A program made the position numbers and the translations under genes. From Symsagittifera roscoffensis (Eukaryota; Xenacoelomorpha; Acoela; Convolutidae): DNA of 64,000 nt. Each line of letters opens with the position of its first letter. Positions within the stretch are counted from its first letter, which is position 1. The DNA lies in contig NC_087070.1 in NCBI RefSeq assembly GCF_963678635.1, positions 48,465,467 through 48,529,466 of the forward strand, in the 5' to 3' direction. Of the stretch, positions 12,097 through 22,295 are shown one piece after another. Under the pieces are notes generated by a model. That model was given only the letters and a program-made list of their open reading frames with translations. It did not search any database and was not told where the DNA came from.

Positions 12097-13320
12097 AGCG
12101 TTGCAGGTGAGGGGATAAAATGAATATGAACAAAAAACAAATAAACTTTTTTAACCACTGTTCGATTATCTTAACGAATTTTCCAGAAAATAACTTTTCT
12201 GTCGGCTCTAAAGGGCAACCAGAACAATCAAGAATTCAACATTATACGAACAGTATTTTTTTAAGTTTGTGTTTGATCAAACTTTTTTCCACGTGTTTTC
12301 AAAAACTTACACGAATCATTTTTCATTTTAACTCATTTTTAACAACATTTCTTATAAATTCTCAATTTGAACTAGGAAAAATTTTTTGTTAAAATTCGAC
12401 ACGAACTTTGTATGGCAGAGCCGGAACAAAATCATCACAAAACATAAAATATTTTAATTTTAAATCGAACCTGTTTGGTTTTGTCACGTTTTTTGTTTAA
12501 AAAACGCAAGCTTTGTTGGTAGCTTGCAATTTTTCCTATAAGCTAACGCCATGTAAGTTGAAAAAAAATTAACTTTGAATTCCATTCAAGAATTTCTTGT
12601 GAAAAAACTGCCATCCAAAATGATAAGTTTCCGACTCTCATTATAGAATATCAATATATTATCGCCTAATCAGCGGCTAAAATTTTCATACATTAATGGC
12701 AGTCCCATCATACTGGACTTTGCCTTAATTTCAATTAATTCGATTTTATTTCAATTGAGCTGATTAAAAATTATATATCATGAGAAGACTGAATAAAATC
12801 TTGTGAAAAATATTCATTCGCAATAACCGGATGTCTCCTCCCGACAAACAAAAAAGACTCATCTTTGTGGTCTACATTACGATTTCTCTAGTCAGATAAT
12901 TAGTTTGCGAATTTCATAATAGCGCCCTCCATTGTCTCTTTCATTTAAAACTGCAAAAACAAGATTTGATTTTTGATTTTGCCTTTTAAAGTTTGATTGT
13001 AATTGTGCTACTTGAGGCTAACCATTTTTGCTTTTCAAGCATCTTGTTAGCTAAACAACTATTTTCCAGTTTGTGTAACTGATTGCTCTATTAAGTTTTC
13101 AATAATGATGACCACTTACCAGAAACTGGAAACGTTTTAAGCATCTTTTTGAAACTAATAACAAACATTGTTTCAAGTTTTGACAAAAAAGACAATTTAT
13201 TTGTTCTCGAAGTAGTTTTATCCTCCAAACAGTTTTCGACTTTTTGACGGGATTTTTTCAAATTAAAATTATATGAAAGGTATTTATCTCTTCAGCGCAA
13301 AATTGAGAATATATCTTAAC
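12097..13320. other. AT-rich intergenic DNA, no gene seen
   Basis: After the tandem array the sequence becomes unique and AT-rich. An ATG-started 90-codon frame at 12120-12392 is rich in F, L, N and K and has no recognisable domain. I do not call it. Confidence 0.5.
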
Positions 13321-13334
13321 AAGACTACTCGTAT

Positions 13335-13360
13335 CAGGGCGAAGCCCTGAATGTTCCGAC
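13335..13360 (+). repeat. Perfect hairpin followed by AATGTTCCGAC
   Basis: CAGGGC-GAA-GCCCTG forms a perfect 6-bp stem with a 3-nt loop (13335-13349), followed directly by AATGTTCCGAC. The same hairpin-plus-tail design, with a different stem, occurs at 59047-59074 and, less exactly, at 61419-61442, and inverted at 52455-52482. It probably marks the end of a dispersed element. Confidence 0.6.
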
Positions 13361-13549
13361 TGCCTTTTACGGTTTATGGAGCAGCAGTAAAAACATAAAA
13401 AAATTAGATGAAATAAAATAAAACGAAATTTTTTTTCTCCAAAATTTGAAATTTTTTACGAAAATCATCCCCCCACACGCCATATAAAGTACAAAAAGAT
13501 AGATTTCGTTCCTTGTAACAAATCAACTATGGCAAATAAGCTTCGTTCA

Positions 13550-13640
13550 ACCAATTTGGAACGATTTATGTTAAGGATTAAATCTCCGCTTACGCGTTAA
13601 TAGCGCGAATTATATCGCGCGTTAATTGTCCCAAATTGGT
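13550..13640. repeat. Inverted repeat, 16-bp arms
   Basis: ACCAATTTGGAACGAT (13550-13565) and the reverse complement of ATTGTCCCAAATTGGT (13625-13640) match at 14 of 16 positions. The interior contains the near-palindrome GCGCGAATTATATCGCGC. It could be a small foldback element. No target duplication was found. Confidence 0.5.
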
Positions 13641-13660
13641 CAAAATGGCAATATTTAAAC

Positions 13661-14790
13661 CCTCATAACTTTACGAAAAATGATCACAGGTGAAATATCT
13701 TTTCAAATTTAAGCTCAAGACAACAATACCTTTTGAATGATAAAAAAAATTCCGTCAAAAATTGCTAGTTAAAAAGTCGAAATTTGTCTGAAAAAAAAAC
13801 CCCACCCCGAGCACAAATATTCCGTTACTTTCGTATCGAAAGTCGGAACAACTAGGATTCTTTTTGGAGAAGTTGTTGAAATTTGAAAAATGTCAATTTG
13901 GGTGATTAAATCGCGATCTATTTTGATCTTTTAAAACTTAAATGCCGAAGTAAGTATAAAGCGACAGCAAATTTTAAACAAATTATGGCTAACAAATTGC
14001 TCTTTTCAAAGCGTTTTCAGAATCAAAATAAAAATTACAAAATTAAAAACAAGCAAAAAGAAATTAGAACCATTAGCAACAAGTGTACTTGTGTGTTTTT
14101 CTCTGCTGTTTTAGGTTTGTTAAAAAAACGTCCAAAGCATCTATAATTGATCATCTGGGGTGAATTTAAATGCAGCATCTCATACGTATGATGCCGCTCA
14201 TAACACTTGTTTCAAAATTTTTGAATTCAAAAAATTGTTCGCCCTTACCAACTAAATCATTGTTTTAAATTGTTGATTTTGAAGGCGAATATTTGCTTTG
14301 AGTTGCAATGAGATTTTTCAATTTTTAAGCAAAAACTTAAAAACAGAAATTTTTTAAAAATATAAATAGAAGAAAAAAATTTCTACCAGAAGTAACTCGA
14401 ATCACTGGGTTGGCAGTAAAACCAGAAATGCAGCATCATAAACACTGGTTTAAGAACTTTGTTACGAGACTGGAACAACAGAGAAACCCGAATTGAATTT
14501 GACTCGCAAAGCAATTTGTTTCATTAAAAAAATGAGTCGAAAAAAGCAAAAAAGTTTTCGAAAAAATATATAAATTGCTTACAAATCACAGCGGAGAAGT
14601 TTTCAGACTGTAAAGTTTCTTAACATGTCCAAGCAAAAAATTGTCATGAGAGAAAAAGACATGGAAAACGATTTTAAAAAATCTGTTGCCGTAGTAAAAA
14701 TTTAGTTAAACATCACAGTACAGTAACTTTCAGTCAGCATAAAGATCTACCATGTCAAAAAAAATCATGACATAGGAGAAAACGTTGGTG
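13661..14790. other. AT-rich intergenic DNA, no gene seen
   Basis: Only short frames. No RNA gene, tandem repeat or transposon end can be supported here. Confidence 0.5.
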
Positions 14791-14797
14791 CGTACCC

Positions 14798-14827
14798 ACG
14801 GAGCCGCATTCCCGGACAGCCGAAAAA
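14798..14827 (-). repeat. Inverted copy of a motif from the tandem element module
   Basis: Read on the minus strand this site is CGGCTGTCCGGGAATGCGG then CTCCGT. It matches, at 22 of 25 positions, the plus-strand end of the CGGCTATCCGGG minisatellite at 15656-15680 (and 18735-18759, 21840-21864). It therefore forms an inverted pair with the module and may be a remnant left-hand end of the original element. No matching target duplication was found beside the two sites. Confidence 0.5.
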
Positions 14828-15218
14828 ACTAAATATCTCCGGTTTGAGCTATAGTAATTAAGGCAATTCGTCACAAAATTTGATTGGCCAATAAAAATCA
14901 ATCAATTTTCGCAGACCAGTAGCCACAACAACTGTAAATAAAATTGAAGAGATTTGATTGGTTGATACTATTAATATCATTGAATAAATTAACAAAAAAT
15001 GTGCGACTACTTTTTAACGCATGATTTTTCTGTTTATATTTGTTAAGCATTTATTCAAAGTGAATTGCAACAAAGTAATGAAATTAACACAGACAAGATA
15101 ACGAAATCAGATCAACTCAATGAACGAATTGATATCGGTAACGCTCAAATAATATTAAAAATAATGAGCAATATTTCTGAAAATACTTTTATTTCTAATC
15201 ATAATGTTTCCAATCGGA

Positions 15219-16111
15219 AGCAGTCCACTCGGAGACGAACCCAAAGCGAAGTCAAAGAAAAAGGAAGTGGAGACTCAACCAGAGAGTAGTGATTCAGACG
15301 ACTTGTAAAATTTGACATAATAATCCATTTTTGTAATATTTGGCATAATAATCCATTTTTGTACTATTTGACATAAGTATTCCATTTTTGTTATATTTGA
15401 CACAATAATCCATTTTGTAATATTTGACATAATAATTCATTTTTGTAATATTTGACATCATAATCCATAATTGTAATATTGGACGTAATAATAATCTAAT
15501 TGAGTAATATGAACAATTGGCTTAAGGCTATGCGTGATTTGACTTTTTTCGGCTATCCGGGAACGAATTTTTTTTCGGCTATGCGGGAACGAAATTTTTT
15601 TCGGCTATCCGGGAACGAAATTTTTTTCGGCTATCCGGCAACGAAATTTTTTTATCGGCTATCCGGGTATTCGGCTCCGTGACATGCCACCAAAACGATG
15701 AGGAAAATTGATAATTTTAAGGTCTCACTTGCAAATTTAGGTGAGAAGTCAGCCAGCGATGTTTTCAACTTCAATTAGATCGATTTACTCAACACAGATA
15801 ACGGAAATGAAAATATCAAAAATAATTGAATAGTTCAAATGCAACTTCCTGTGTATATTTACAACCTAACTGGTTTCATTTGACAAAAGTGAGTCCAATT
15901 TTGCTCTCTGTTCTCACTTATTTCAACAACACTGTATTTCAACAACACAAAAATAAATAAATTGTTCAGATAGTTTGAAATTGTTAAATTGAAACCTTTT
16001 TAGGAAACCGGCAAAAAACTGGATCTAATTCATACGAAAGTGATATGAAAATGAAGGAAAAACCTATAATCGAAAAAGTAATTATCTCACTGGTCTTCAA
16101 GTTTTAAACAA
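15219..16111 (+). repeat. Long terminal-like module, copy 1 (893 bp)
   Basis: First of three near-identical modules (others at 18324 and 21403) that flank two interiors. All share the same left edge (AGCAGTCCACTCGG) and right edge (TTTTAAACAA). Inside are a 28-bp minisatellite of the ATTTGACATAATAATCCA type (about 15305-15490) and a 26-bp minisatellite of the CGGCTATCCGGGAACGAA type (about 15549-15665). The order module-interior-module-interior-module is what LTR elements give by recombination, but the edges are not TG...CA and the left edge lies in sequence coding for the interior's tail, so a plain tandem duplication is at least as likely. Treated as a fossil. Confidence 0.8.
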
Positions 16112-16221
16112 CCTTAGTAATCGACGGCTTTCTTTTCCGGAAAAACAAATCAACTAATAAAAACATTTAGTTTATTTGTTCCGAAAAAACTTGCAAAACC
16201 CGTGTAACCTTAAAGTCAGAT

Positions 16222-17216
16222 TTGACCCGAATTATTTCGCCACCGTATCCGAATCATTCCCATGAGCCAGCCGATCAGCAACTAAAACAAAAGCAATTTA
16301 AGGAAAAAGTAATTGAAGAAATGAAAAAAAAATCCTGCGCAAACAATGAAAAAGGCGTACAAAAACCAATCAAAAAATACAATCACGAGATAATAGTTCC
16401 ATTCAATAGTTCGCGATCATCTCTTTCTCGCGCTCGAAAATAACTTTTGCCGGCAATTCCACACAGCATTCAGGCTGTACAAATTCCACCAGAATGGGCG
16501 AAAACTTCTTCGGGAAAACAATTTTTGTTTTCAAATGATACGAAAAATGGCATGACAATATTCTCGACGAAAAAATTTATGGAACGGCTAGCTTCCTGCG
16601 AGACTATTTTGTGTGACGGTACATTAAAGACTGCGCCAGACCCATACTTTCAAATTTATACAATTTTTTGTGACTTTGAAAATCGCAAGTTTCCATTGGT
16701 GTTTGCTCTTCTTACTGGGAAGACAAGCGACCATTACAAAGCTATGCTTTATGTTCTTAGAGAAAATATGGAAATAATAGAAAAAGTTTTCAAACCAGAC
16801 AACATTTTGTCTGATTACGAAAGTGGATTTAAAACAACTGTGGCAGACGTTTTTCCAGAAAGTCGCCATATTGGCTGCTATTTTCATTTTACACAAGCAC
16901 TTATCAAAAAGTTACGTTCACTTGGCCTCATAACAGCCTACAGATTCAATCAAAAGTTCAAAAAGCAAATCAGAAAAATTTCGCCCTCACGTTTTAGCCA
17001 GTAGCGTTAGTTCGAAATTGTTATCGAACTTTTGTGAACTCGCCCAAGTTTCTGGCTTTGAAAACTCGTTATCCAGAATTGCAAAAATTTACAGAATATT
17101 TTGAAAAGATTTGGCTGGATTTTTTTCCGATCAAATTTTGGAATGTTTTTGATGAGAACCAAACTTCCGAACCACTAATTGCTGTGAGGGCTGGAATAGT
17201 CGGTGGAACAAAAAAT
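16222..17216 (+). pseudogene. MULE-type transposase remnant, copy 1
   Basis: Read in pieces, this matches the MULE transposase family. Visible hallmarks are a lead-in with SLSRAR and IPPEW; CDGTLKTAP around the first catalytic Asp; LSDYESG around the second Asp; GCYFHFTQA, the C-x-F-H signature; then YFEKIW and FPIKFWNVFDE, typical of the C-terminal part. It lacks the usual TNN-EGW segment and any intact N-terminal DNA-binding zinc finger, so it is an incomplete transposase. The phase changes and the first part has no ATG start. MULEs cut and paste DNA by a DDE reaction in the nucleus. This copy is inactive. Confidence 0.8.
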
Positions 17217-17378
17217 TAGGAAGAAAATGTTCGATTTGGCTTACAATTAAGCAATTGAAAACTGATCAATTTTTTGCGAAAGAAGCAATAAAAATGTTCA
17301 AATCGGGTCAAGACCCACCGAGACAATAGATATTCGAAGTTCCTGTCGGTAAAAGTTACTAAGTCAACTGGGGGCAAA

Positions 17379-17806
17379 TCTTCAGTAAAATTTCTCCGAA
17401 CTTACATAGACACACATGGAGTTCCAAAATCCATAAGAATCGATCAGTTCTTGGGGTTTAAAGGGAAAACGATGAAAAAATATTGCGTTGATCATAATAT
17501 TGTGCAAAAACTTTGTCCCGCAGGAGATCATTGGGGTTGTGGATTGGTGGAAAGAACAATTCAAACGATAAAACGAAGATTGGGAGTTATGTTGTTGGAC
17601 GAAAATGTATCGTCAATAAAATTTGCACTAAGTACAATAATTCGAGACCTCAGGTGGAGCAAACAAAAACGATACAATGCTCGCCGTTCGAAGCGCATTT
17701 TGGACGGCTTCCAAAAACGGAATTTAAGATTCTTAGAGATTCATTTATTAAAAATTCTGATCGTTTAGATAAAGAGCACTTGGAGCGTTCAGCACTCACA
17801 GCAACA
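17379..17806 (+). pseudogene. Gypsy-type integrase remnant, copy 1 (fossil)
   Basis: The distal half of a retroviral-type integrase core is visible: FLRTYIDTHGVPKSIRIDQ, then a VDHNI region, CPAGDHWG, and GLVERTIQTIKRRLG, which carries the catalytic Glu. Further on comes SPFEAHFGR, typical of Gypsy-like integrases of invertebrates. The proximal half of the core is not visible in this interior. It is broken, with more than one disruption, and is the same in both interiors. Family: Ty3/Gypsy kin. Confidence 0.75.
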
Positions 17807-17843
17807 TAGTGAAAAAAAACGAAAAGACCAGTCGCGAGACAAC

Positions 17844-18236
17844 GTGAAGATATTCAAGAAAGGAGAAATCAGCCGGGATGTGAGTCCGCTTTTCAAAACA
17901 GAAGTGGAGTCGGCACGAGACCGAAGCAGGGCAACAGCGTTAAAGACAATGTTGGAAGCAAATGCTAGATGGAATGAGGAGAGAAGAGACACTTCAACTA
18001 ATGACCTGAGAAGGATAGTGGACGAAACAAGTACTATATATCCAGATTTGCGAAAAGAACTATTGTATTCATGGCAATACGGGTTCATCGAAGATAAACC
18101 TCAGGAGGATGTTTTGACAGGATCACCTACTCTTTTCAGAAAAGATGAGAATAGAAAAAGTGGGAAAGCACTTACAAATCCGCTCAAGGGTAAAGTGCAG
18201 TCAGATTCGCGCCATACGGTGAAAACATCTGCTTGA
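17844..18236 (+). pseudogene. Charged C-terminal region of the composite element, copy 1 (fossil)
   Basis: A lysine- and glutamate-rich open stretch following the integrase remnant, with sequence such as ESARDRSRATALKTML and LRKELLYSWQYGF. I know no domain for it; by position it could be the C-terminal tail of the element's pol-like product. Coding-like sequence continues into the next module, ending in an acidic SSDSDDL. Confidence 0.5.
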
Positions 18237-18323
18237 GCAGTTTATCGTAAGAGTGATATCGCAAAAGTAAAGATCGCCATCAGTGAGCCACAGGAAAAAA
18301 CCACAAAGGAAGTCAACGCGAGT

Positions 18324-19190
18324 AGCAGTCCACTCGGAGACGAACCCAAAGCGAAGTCAAAGAAAAAGGAAGTGGAGACTCAACCAGAGAGTAGTGATTC
18401 AGACGACTTGTAAAATTTGACATAATAATCCATTTTTGTAATATTTGGCATAATAATCCATTTTTGTACTATTTGACATAAGTATTCCATTTTTGTTATA
18501 TTTGACACAATAATCCATTTTGTAATATTTGACATAATAATTCATTTTTGTAATATTTGACATCATAATCCATAATTGTAATATTGGACGTAATAATAAT
18601 CTAATTGAGTAATATGAACAATTGGCTTAAGGCTATGCGTGATTTGACTTTTTTCGGCTATCCGGGAACGAAATTTTTTTCGGCTATCCGGGAACGAAAT
18701 TTTTTTCGGCTATCCGGCAACGAAATTTTTTTATCGGCTATCCGGGTATTCGGCTCCGTGACATGCCACCAAAACGATGAGGAAAATTGATAATTTTAAG
18801 GTCTCACTTGCAAATTTAGGTGAGAAGTCAGCCAGCGATGTTTTCAACTTCAATTAGATCGATTTACTCAACACAGATAACGGAAATGAAAATATCAAAA
18901 ATAATTGAATAGTTCAAATGCAACTTCCTGTGTATATTTACAACCTAACTGGTTTCATTTGACAAAAGTGAGTCCAATTTTGCTCTCTGTTCTCACTTAT
19001 TTCAACAACACTGTATTTCAACAACACAAAAATAAATAAATTGTTCAGATAGTTTGAAATTGTTAAATTGAAACCTTTTTAGGAAACCGGCAAAAAACTG
19101 GATCTAATTCATACGAAAGTGATATGAAAATGAAGGAAAAACCTATAATCGAAAAAGTAATTATCTCACTGGTCTTCAAGTTTTAAACAA
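18324..19190 (+). repeat. Long terminal-like module, copy 2 (867 bp)
   Basis: Middle module of the array, with the same edges as copy 1. It is 26 bp shorter because it has one unit fewer of the CGGCTATCCGGG minisatellite. Otherwise almost identical by eye. Confidence 0.82.
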
Positions 19191-19300
19191 CCTTAGTAAT
19201 CGACGGCTTTCTTTTCCGGAAAAACAAATCAACTAATAAAAACATTTAGTTTATTTGTTCCGAAAAAACTTGCAAAACCCGTGTAACCTTAAAGTCAGAT

Positions 19301-20295
19301 TTGACCCGAATTATTTCGCCACCGTATCCGAATCATTCCCATGAGCCAGCCGATCAGCAACTAAAACAAAAGCAATTTAAGGAAAAAGTAATTGAAGAAA
19401 TGAAAAAAAAATCCTGCGCAAACAATGAAAAAGGCGTACAAAAACCAATCAAAAAATACAATCACGAGATAATAGTTCCATTCAATAGTTCGCGATCATC
19501 TCTTTCTCGCGCTCGAAAATAACTTTTGCCGGCAATTCCACACAGCATTCAGGCTGTACAAATTCCACCAGAATGGGCGAAAACTTCTTCGGGAAAACAA
19601 TTTTTGTTTTCAAATGATACGAAAAATGGCATGACAATATTCTCGACGAAAAAATTTATGGAACGGCTAGCTTCCTGCGAGACTATTTTGTGTGACGGTA
19701 CATTAAAGACTGCGCCAGACCCATACTTTCAAATTTATACAATTTTTTGTGACTTTGAAAATCGCAAGTTTCCATTGGTGTTTGCTCTTCTTACTGGGAA
19801 GACAAGCGACCATTACAAAGCTATGCTTTATGTTCTTAGAGAAAATATGGAAATAATAGAAAAAGTTTTCAAACCAGACAACATTTTGTCTGATTACGAA
19901 AGTGGATTTAAAACAACTGTGGCAGAAGTTTTTCCAGAAAGTCGCCATATTGGCTGCTATTTTCATTTTACACAAGCACTTATCAAAAAGTTACGTTCAC
20001 TTGGCCTCATAACAGCCTACAGATTCAATCAAAAGTTCAAAAAGCAAATCAGAAAAATTTCGCCCTCACGTTTTAGCCAGTAGCGTTAGTTCGAAATTGT
20101 TATCGAACTTTTGTGAACTCGCCCAAGTTTCTGGCTTTGAAAACTCGTTATCCAGAATTGCAAAAATTTACAGAATATTTTGAAAAGATTTGGCTGGATT
20201 TTTTTCCGATCAAATTTTGGAATGTTTTTGATGAGAACCAAACTTCCGAACCACTAATTGCTGTGAGGGCTGGAATAGTCGGTGGAACAAAAAAT
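19301..20295 (+). pseudogene. MULE-type transposase remnant, copy 2
   Basis: Same as the copy at 16222, with the CDGTLKT, LSDYES and CYFHFTQ hallmarks. One codon difference is visible (Asp to Glu in the segment before FPESRHIG). Inactive. Confidence 0.8.
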
Positions 20296-20457
20296 TAGGA
20301 AGAAAATGTTCGATTTGGCTTACAATTAAGCAATTGAAAACTGATCAATTTTTTGCGAAAGAAGCAATAAAAATGTTCAAATCGGGTCAAGACCCACCGA
20401 GACAATAGATATTCGAAGTTCCTGTCGGTAAAAGTTACTAAGTCAACTGGGGGCAAA

Positions 20458-20885
20458 TCTTCAGTAAAATTTCTCCGAACTTACATAGACACACATGGAG
20501 TTCCAAAATCCATAAGAATCGATCAGTTCTTGGGGTTTAAAGGGAAAACGATGAAAAAATATTGCGTTGATCATAATATTGTGCAAAAACTTTGTCCCGC
20601 AGGAGATCATTGGGGTTGTGGATTGGTGGAAAGAACAATTCAAACGATAAAACGAAGATTGGGAGTTATGTTGTTGGACGAAAATGTATCGTCAATAAAA
20701 TTTGCACTAAGTACAATAATTCGAGACCTCAGGTGGAGCAAACAAAAACGATACAATGCTCGCCGTTCGAAGCGCATTTTGGACGGCTTCCAAAAACGGA
20801 ATTTAAGATTCTTAGAGATTCATTTATTAAAAATTCTGATCGTTTAGATAAAGAGCACTTGGAGCGTTCAGCACTCACAGCAACA
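20458..20885 (+). pseudogene. Gypsy-type integrase remnant, copy 2 (fossil)
   Basis: Same as the copy at 17379: the distal half of the integrase core and SPFEAHFGR. Broken. Family Ty3/Gypsy kin. Confidence 0.75.
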
Positions 20886-20922
20886 TAGTGAAAAAAAACG
20901 AAAAGACCAGTCGCGAGACAAC

Positions 20923-21315
20923 GTGAAGATATTCAAGAAAGGAGAAATCAGCCGGGATGTGAGTCCGCTTTTCAAAACAGAAGTGGAGTCGGCACGAGAC
21001 CGAAGCAGGGCAACAGCGTTAAAGACAATGTTGGAAGCAAATGCTAGATGGAATGAGGAGAGAAGAGACACTTCAACTAATGACCTGAGAAGGATAGTGG
21101 ACAAAACAAGTACTATATATCCAGATTTGCGAAAAGAACTATTGTATTCATGGCAATACGGGTTCATCGAAGATAAACCTCAGGAGGATGTTTTGACAGG
21201 ATCACCTACTCTTTTCAGAAAAGATGAGAATAGAAAAAGTGGGAAAGCACTTACAAATCCGCTCAAGGGTAAAGTGCAGTCAGATTCGCGCCATACGGTG
21301 AAAACATCTGCTTGA
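20923..21315 (+). pseudogene. Charged C-terminal region of the composite element, copy 2 (fossil)
   Basis: Counterpart of 17844-18236, nearly identical. Confidence 0.5.
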
Positions 21316-21402
21316 GCAGTTTATCGTAAGAGTGATATCGCAAAAGTAAAGATCGCCATCAGTGAGCCACAGGAAAAAACCACAAAGGAAGTCAACGCGA
21401 GT

Positions 21403-22295
21403 AGCAGTCCACTCGGAGACGAACCCAAAGCGAAGTCAAAGAAAAAGGAAGTGGAGACTCAACCAGAGAGTAGTGATTCAGACGACTTGTAAAATTTGAC
21501 ATAATAATCCATTTTTGTAATATTTGGCATAATAATCCATTTTTGTACTATTTGACATAAGTATTCCATTTTTGTTATATTTGACACAATAATCCATTTT
21601 GTAATATTTGACATAATAATTCATTTTTGTAATATTTGACATCATAATCCATAATTGTAATATTGGACGTAATAATAATCTAATTGAGTAATATGAACAA
21701 TTGGCTTAAGGCTATGCGTGATTTGACTTTTTTCGGCTATCCGGGAACGAATTTTTTTTCGGCTATGCGGGAACGAAATTTTTTTCGGCTATCCGGGAAC
21801 GAAATTTTTTTCGGCTATCCGGCAACGAAATTTTTTTATCGGCTATCCGGGTATTCGGCTCCGTGACATGCCACCAAAACGATGAGGAAAATTGATAATT
21901 TTAAGGTCTCACTTGCAAATTTAGGTGAGAAGTCAGCCAGCGATGTTTTCAACTTCAATTAGATCGATTTACTCAACACAGATAACGGAAATGAAAATAT
22001 CAAAAATAATTGAATAGTTCAAATGCAACTTCCTGTGTATATTTACAACCTAACTGGTTTCATTTGACAAAAGTGAGTCCAATTTTGCTCTCTGTTCTCA
22101 CTTATTTCAACAACACTGTATTTCAACAACACAAAAATAAATAAATTGTTCAGATAGTTTGAAATTGTTAAATTGAAACCTTTTTAGGAAACCGGCAAAA
22201 AACTGGATCTAATTCATACGAAAGTGATATGAAAATGAAGGAAAAACCTATAATCGAAAAAGTAATTATCTCACTGGTCTTCAAGTTTTAAACAA
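21403..22295 (+). repeat. Long terminal-like module, copy 3 (893 bp)
   Basis: Last module of the array. Like copy 1 it has the extra 26-bp unit. It stops at AAACAA, after which unrelated sequence starts (TTGCAGTTTCAG). No convincing target duplication is seen against the left edge at 15219. Confidence 0.82.

Larger units (their letters stand above)
16112..18323 (+). mobile_element. Interior of dead composite element, copy 1
   Basis: A 2,212 bp interior holding, in order, a MULE-type transposase region and a Gypsy-type integrase region followed by a charged tail. No reverse transcriptase, protease, RNase H or gag-like region is seen. The coding parts are broken in several places and cannot be active. 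The second interior (19191-21402) differs by only a handful of substitutions, so the present array is recent although the element itself was already dead when it was amplified. Confidence 0.75.
19191..21402 (+). mobile_element. Interior of dead composite element, copy 2
   Basis: Near-exact repeat of 16112-18323, shifted by 3,079 bp. It has the same content and shares the same disruptions, which shows that it was copied after inactivation. Confidence 0.78.

Noticed and set aside
12120-12392. 90-codon ATG-led frame after the 2.75 kb array
   Set aside because: Composition is that of random AT-rich DNA. No domain, no repeat support and no splice context.
15219-22295. Intact LTR retrotransposon
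   Set aside because: No reverse transcriptase, protease or gag-like region, no TG...CA ends and no target duplication. The coding pieces are broken, so it is a fossil composite in tandem.
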